The translations under genes were made by a program, and so were the position numbers. The notes under the pieces were generated by a model. It saw nothing but the letters and a program-made list of their open reading frames with translations. It did not search any database and had not been told where the DNA came from. A stretch of 52,798 bases of DNA. Source: an uncultured candidate division Zixibacteria bacterium. GTDB taxonomy: Bacteria; Zixibacteria; MSB-5A5; SM1-73. Positions 52,551 through 52,798 of this stretch are shown in pieces (the first letter of the stretch is position 1; the number at the start of each line of letters is the position of its first letter). The DNA is taken from assembly GCA_903908285.1 (NCBI GenBank), contig CAIVRH010000028.1:1-52798 (forward strand), given 5' to 3'.

Positions 52551-52798
52551 GCGAATTTACCGTAAACAGAAAGAGTATCCCTTAGCTACAGTTGGGACTC
52601 ATTTAAATTCCCTTTCTTTCCATTAAAAGCAGTTTTTTCCTTGACTATTCAGTAATTCCGGGTTAATGGTAAAAACGTGTTGGTTTTTTGTGGTTGATAA
52701 TAATTGAGACATACCATACGAGATAAGCTTCTCTTCTCAATTTAGATAAACCACGATGTTGCCGGTAGTGTTGTTTGAGCATGCCAAATCTCCCTTCT
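52551..52798. other. Trailing intergenic region
   Basis: No gene is visible to the window end. ttgact at 52641 with a TAATGG 17 bases on is a weak promoter candidate for something beyond the window. No tRNA or terminator is recognised. Confidence 0.4.

Overview
The window looks like chromosome from an uncultivated, diderm, FCB-superphylum-type bacterium; candidate phylum Zixibacteria is my best guess, but this is an inference. Supporting signs are secreted proteins ending in a YPNPFNP-type, FlgD-like C-terminal segment (4.0 kb and 28.8 kb), SBBP propeller repeats, a dockerin-tailed exported deiminase, an LPS-export pair (lptC, lptB), rpoN beside HPr kinase, a GH57 glucanotransferase and a pyruvoyl-type arginine decarboxylase. 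I saw no rRNA, tRNA or CRISPR.

Layout. 0-2.1 kb: the end of an IS481-type insertion sequence, then nucleoside salvage genes cdd and deoC and a small cysteine-rich protein. 2.3-4.0 kb: a secreted SBBP propeller protein (minus). 4.0-4.9 kb: non-coding repeats. 4.75-12.25 kb: an accessory block entirely on the minus strand, read here as an integron-type gene-cassette array without a visible integrase. Two short attC-like sites (5562-5619 and 11096-11170) keep the core 7-mers and the folded inverted-repeat plan of attC. The genes are, in transcription order, an HNH nuclease, a 446-aa protein of unknown function overlapping a Nudix-like protein by 4 bp, an aldo/keto reductase, a flavodoxin-fold reductase, a quinone-oxidoreductase-like MDR and a SAM methyltransferase. 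A perfect-consensus promoter (12217-12244) reads into the block. 12.3-15.0 kb: a broken copy of the 3' end of alr, a secreted degenerate peptidase-like protein, and intact alr.

15.2-21.4 kb is an rpoN-type cluster: lptC, two 117-bp palindrome-ended repeats where lptA would usually lie, lptB, rpoN, hpf, hprK, and mannose-family PTS EIIA and EIIB in place of the usual ptsN. It continues with an orphan MCE/MlaD protein and a GH57 4-alpha-glucanotransferase. 25.0-27.1 kb: an exported CxxxxCH cytochrome-like protein, then a tandemly duplicated pair of a four-helix membrane protein and a 32-aa membrane microprotein; the second microprotein copy is dead. 27.2-33.0 kb: a secreted C-terminal-sorted protein, a secreted dockerin-bearing agmatine/peptidyl-arginine-deiminase-family protein, pyruvoyl arginine decarboxylase and agmatinase, so arginine to putrescine is encoded here. 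33.2-42.8 kb: a methyltransferase, mfd, three parvulin/SurA-type chaperones and an S4 RNA-binding protein, closed by a terminator.

42.9-48.9 kb is repeat-rich: a YadA-head/S74-chaperone surface protein split by a one-base frameshift, a rhomboid protease, a REP-associated tyrosine transposase (RAYT) flanked by inverted GTAG-headed REP hairpins, a TPR protein and a protein resembling uracil-DNA glycosylases. 49.0-52.4 kb is dnaE, whose start codon lies 5 bases after a REP hairpin. Several different GTAG-headed hairpins are scattered through the window, and the RAYT is a natural candidate for mobilising at least one family.
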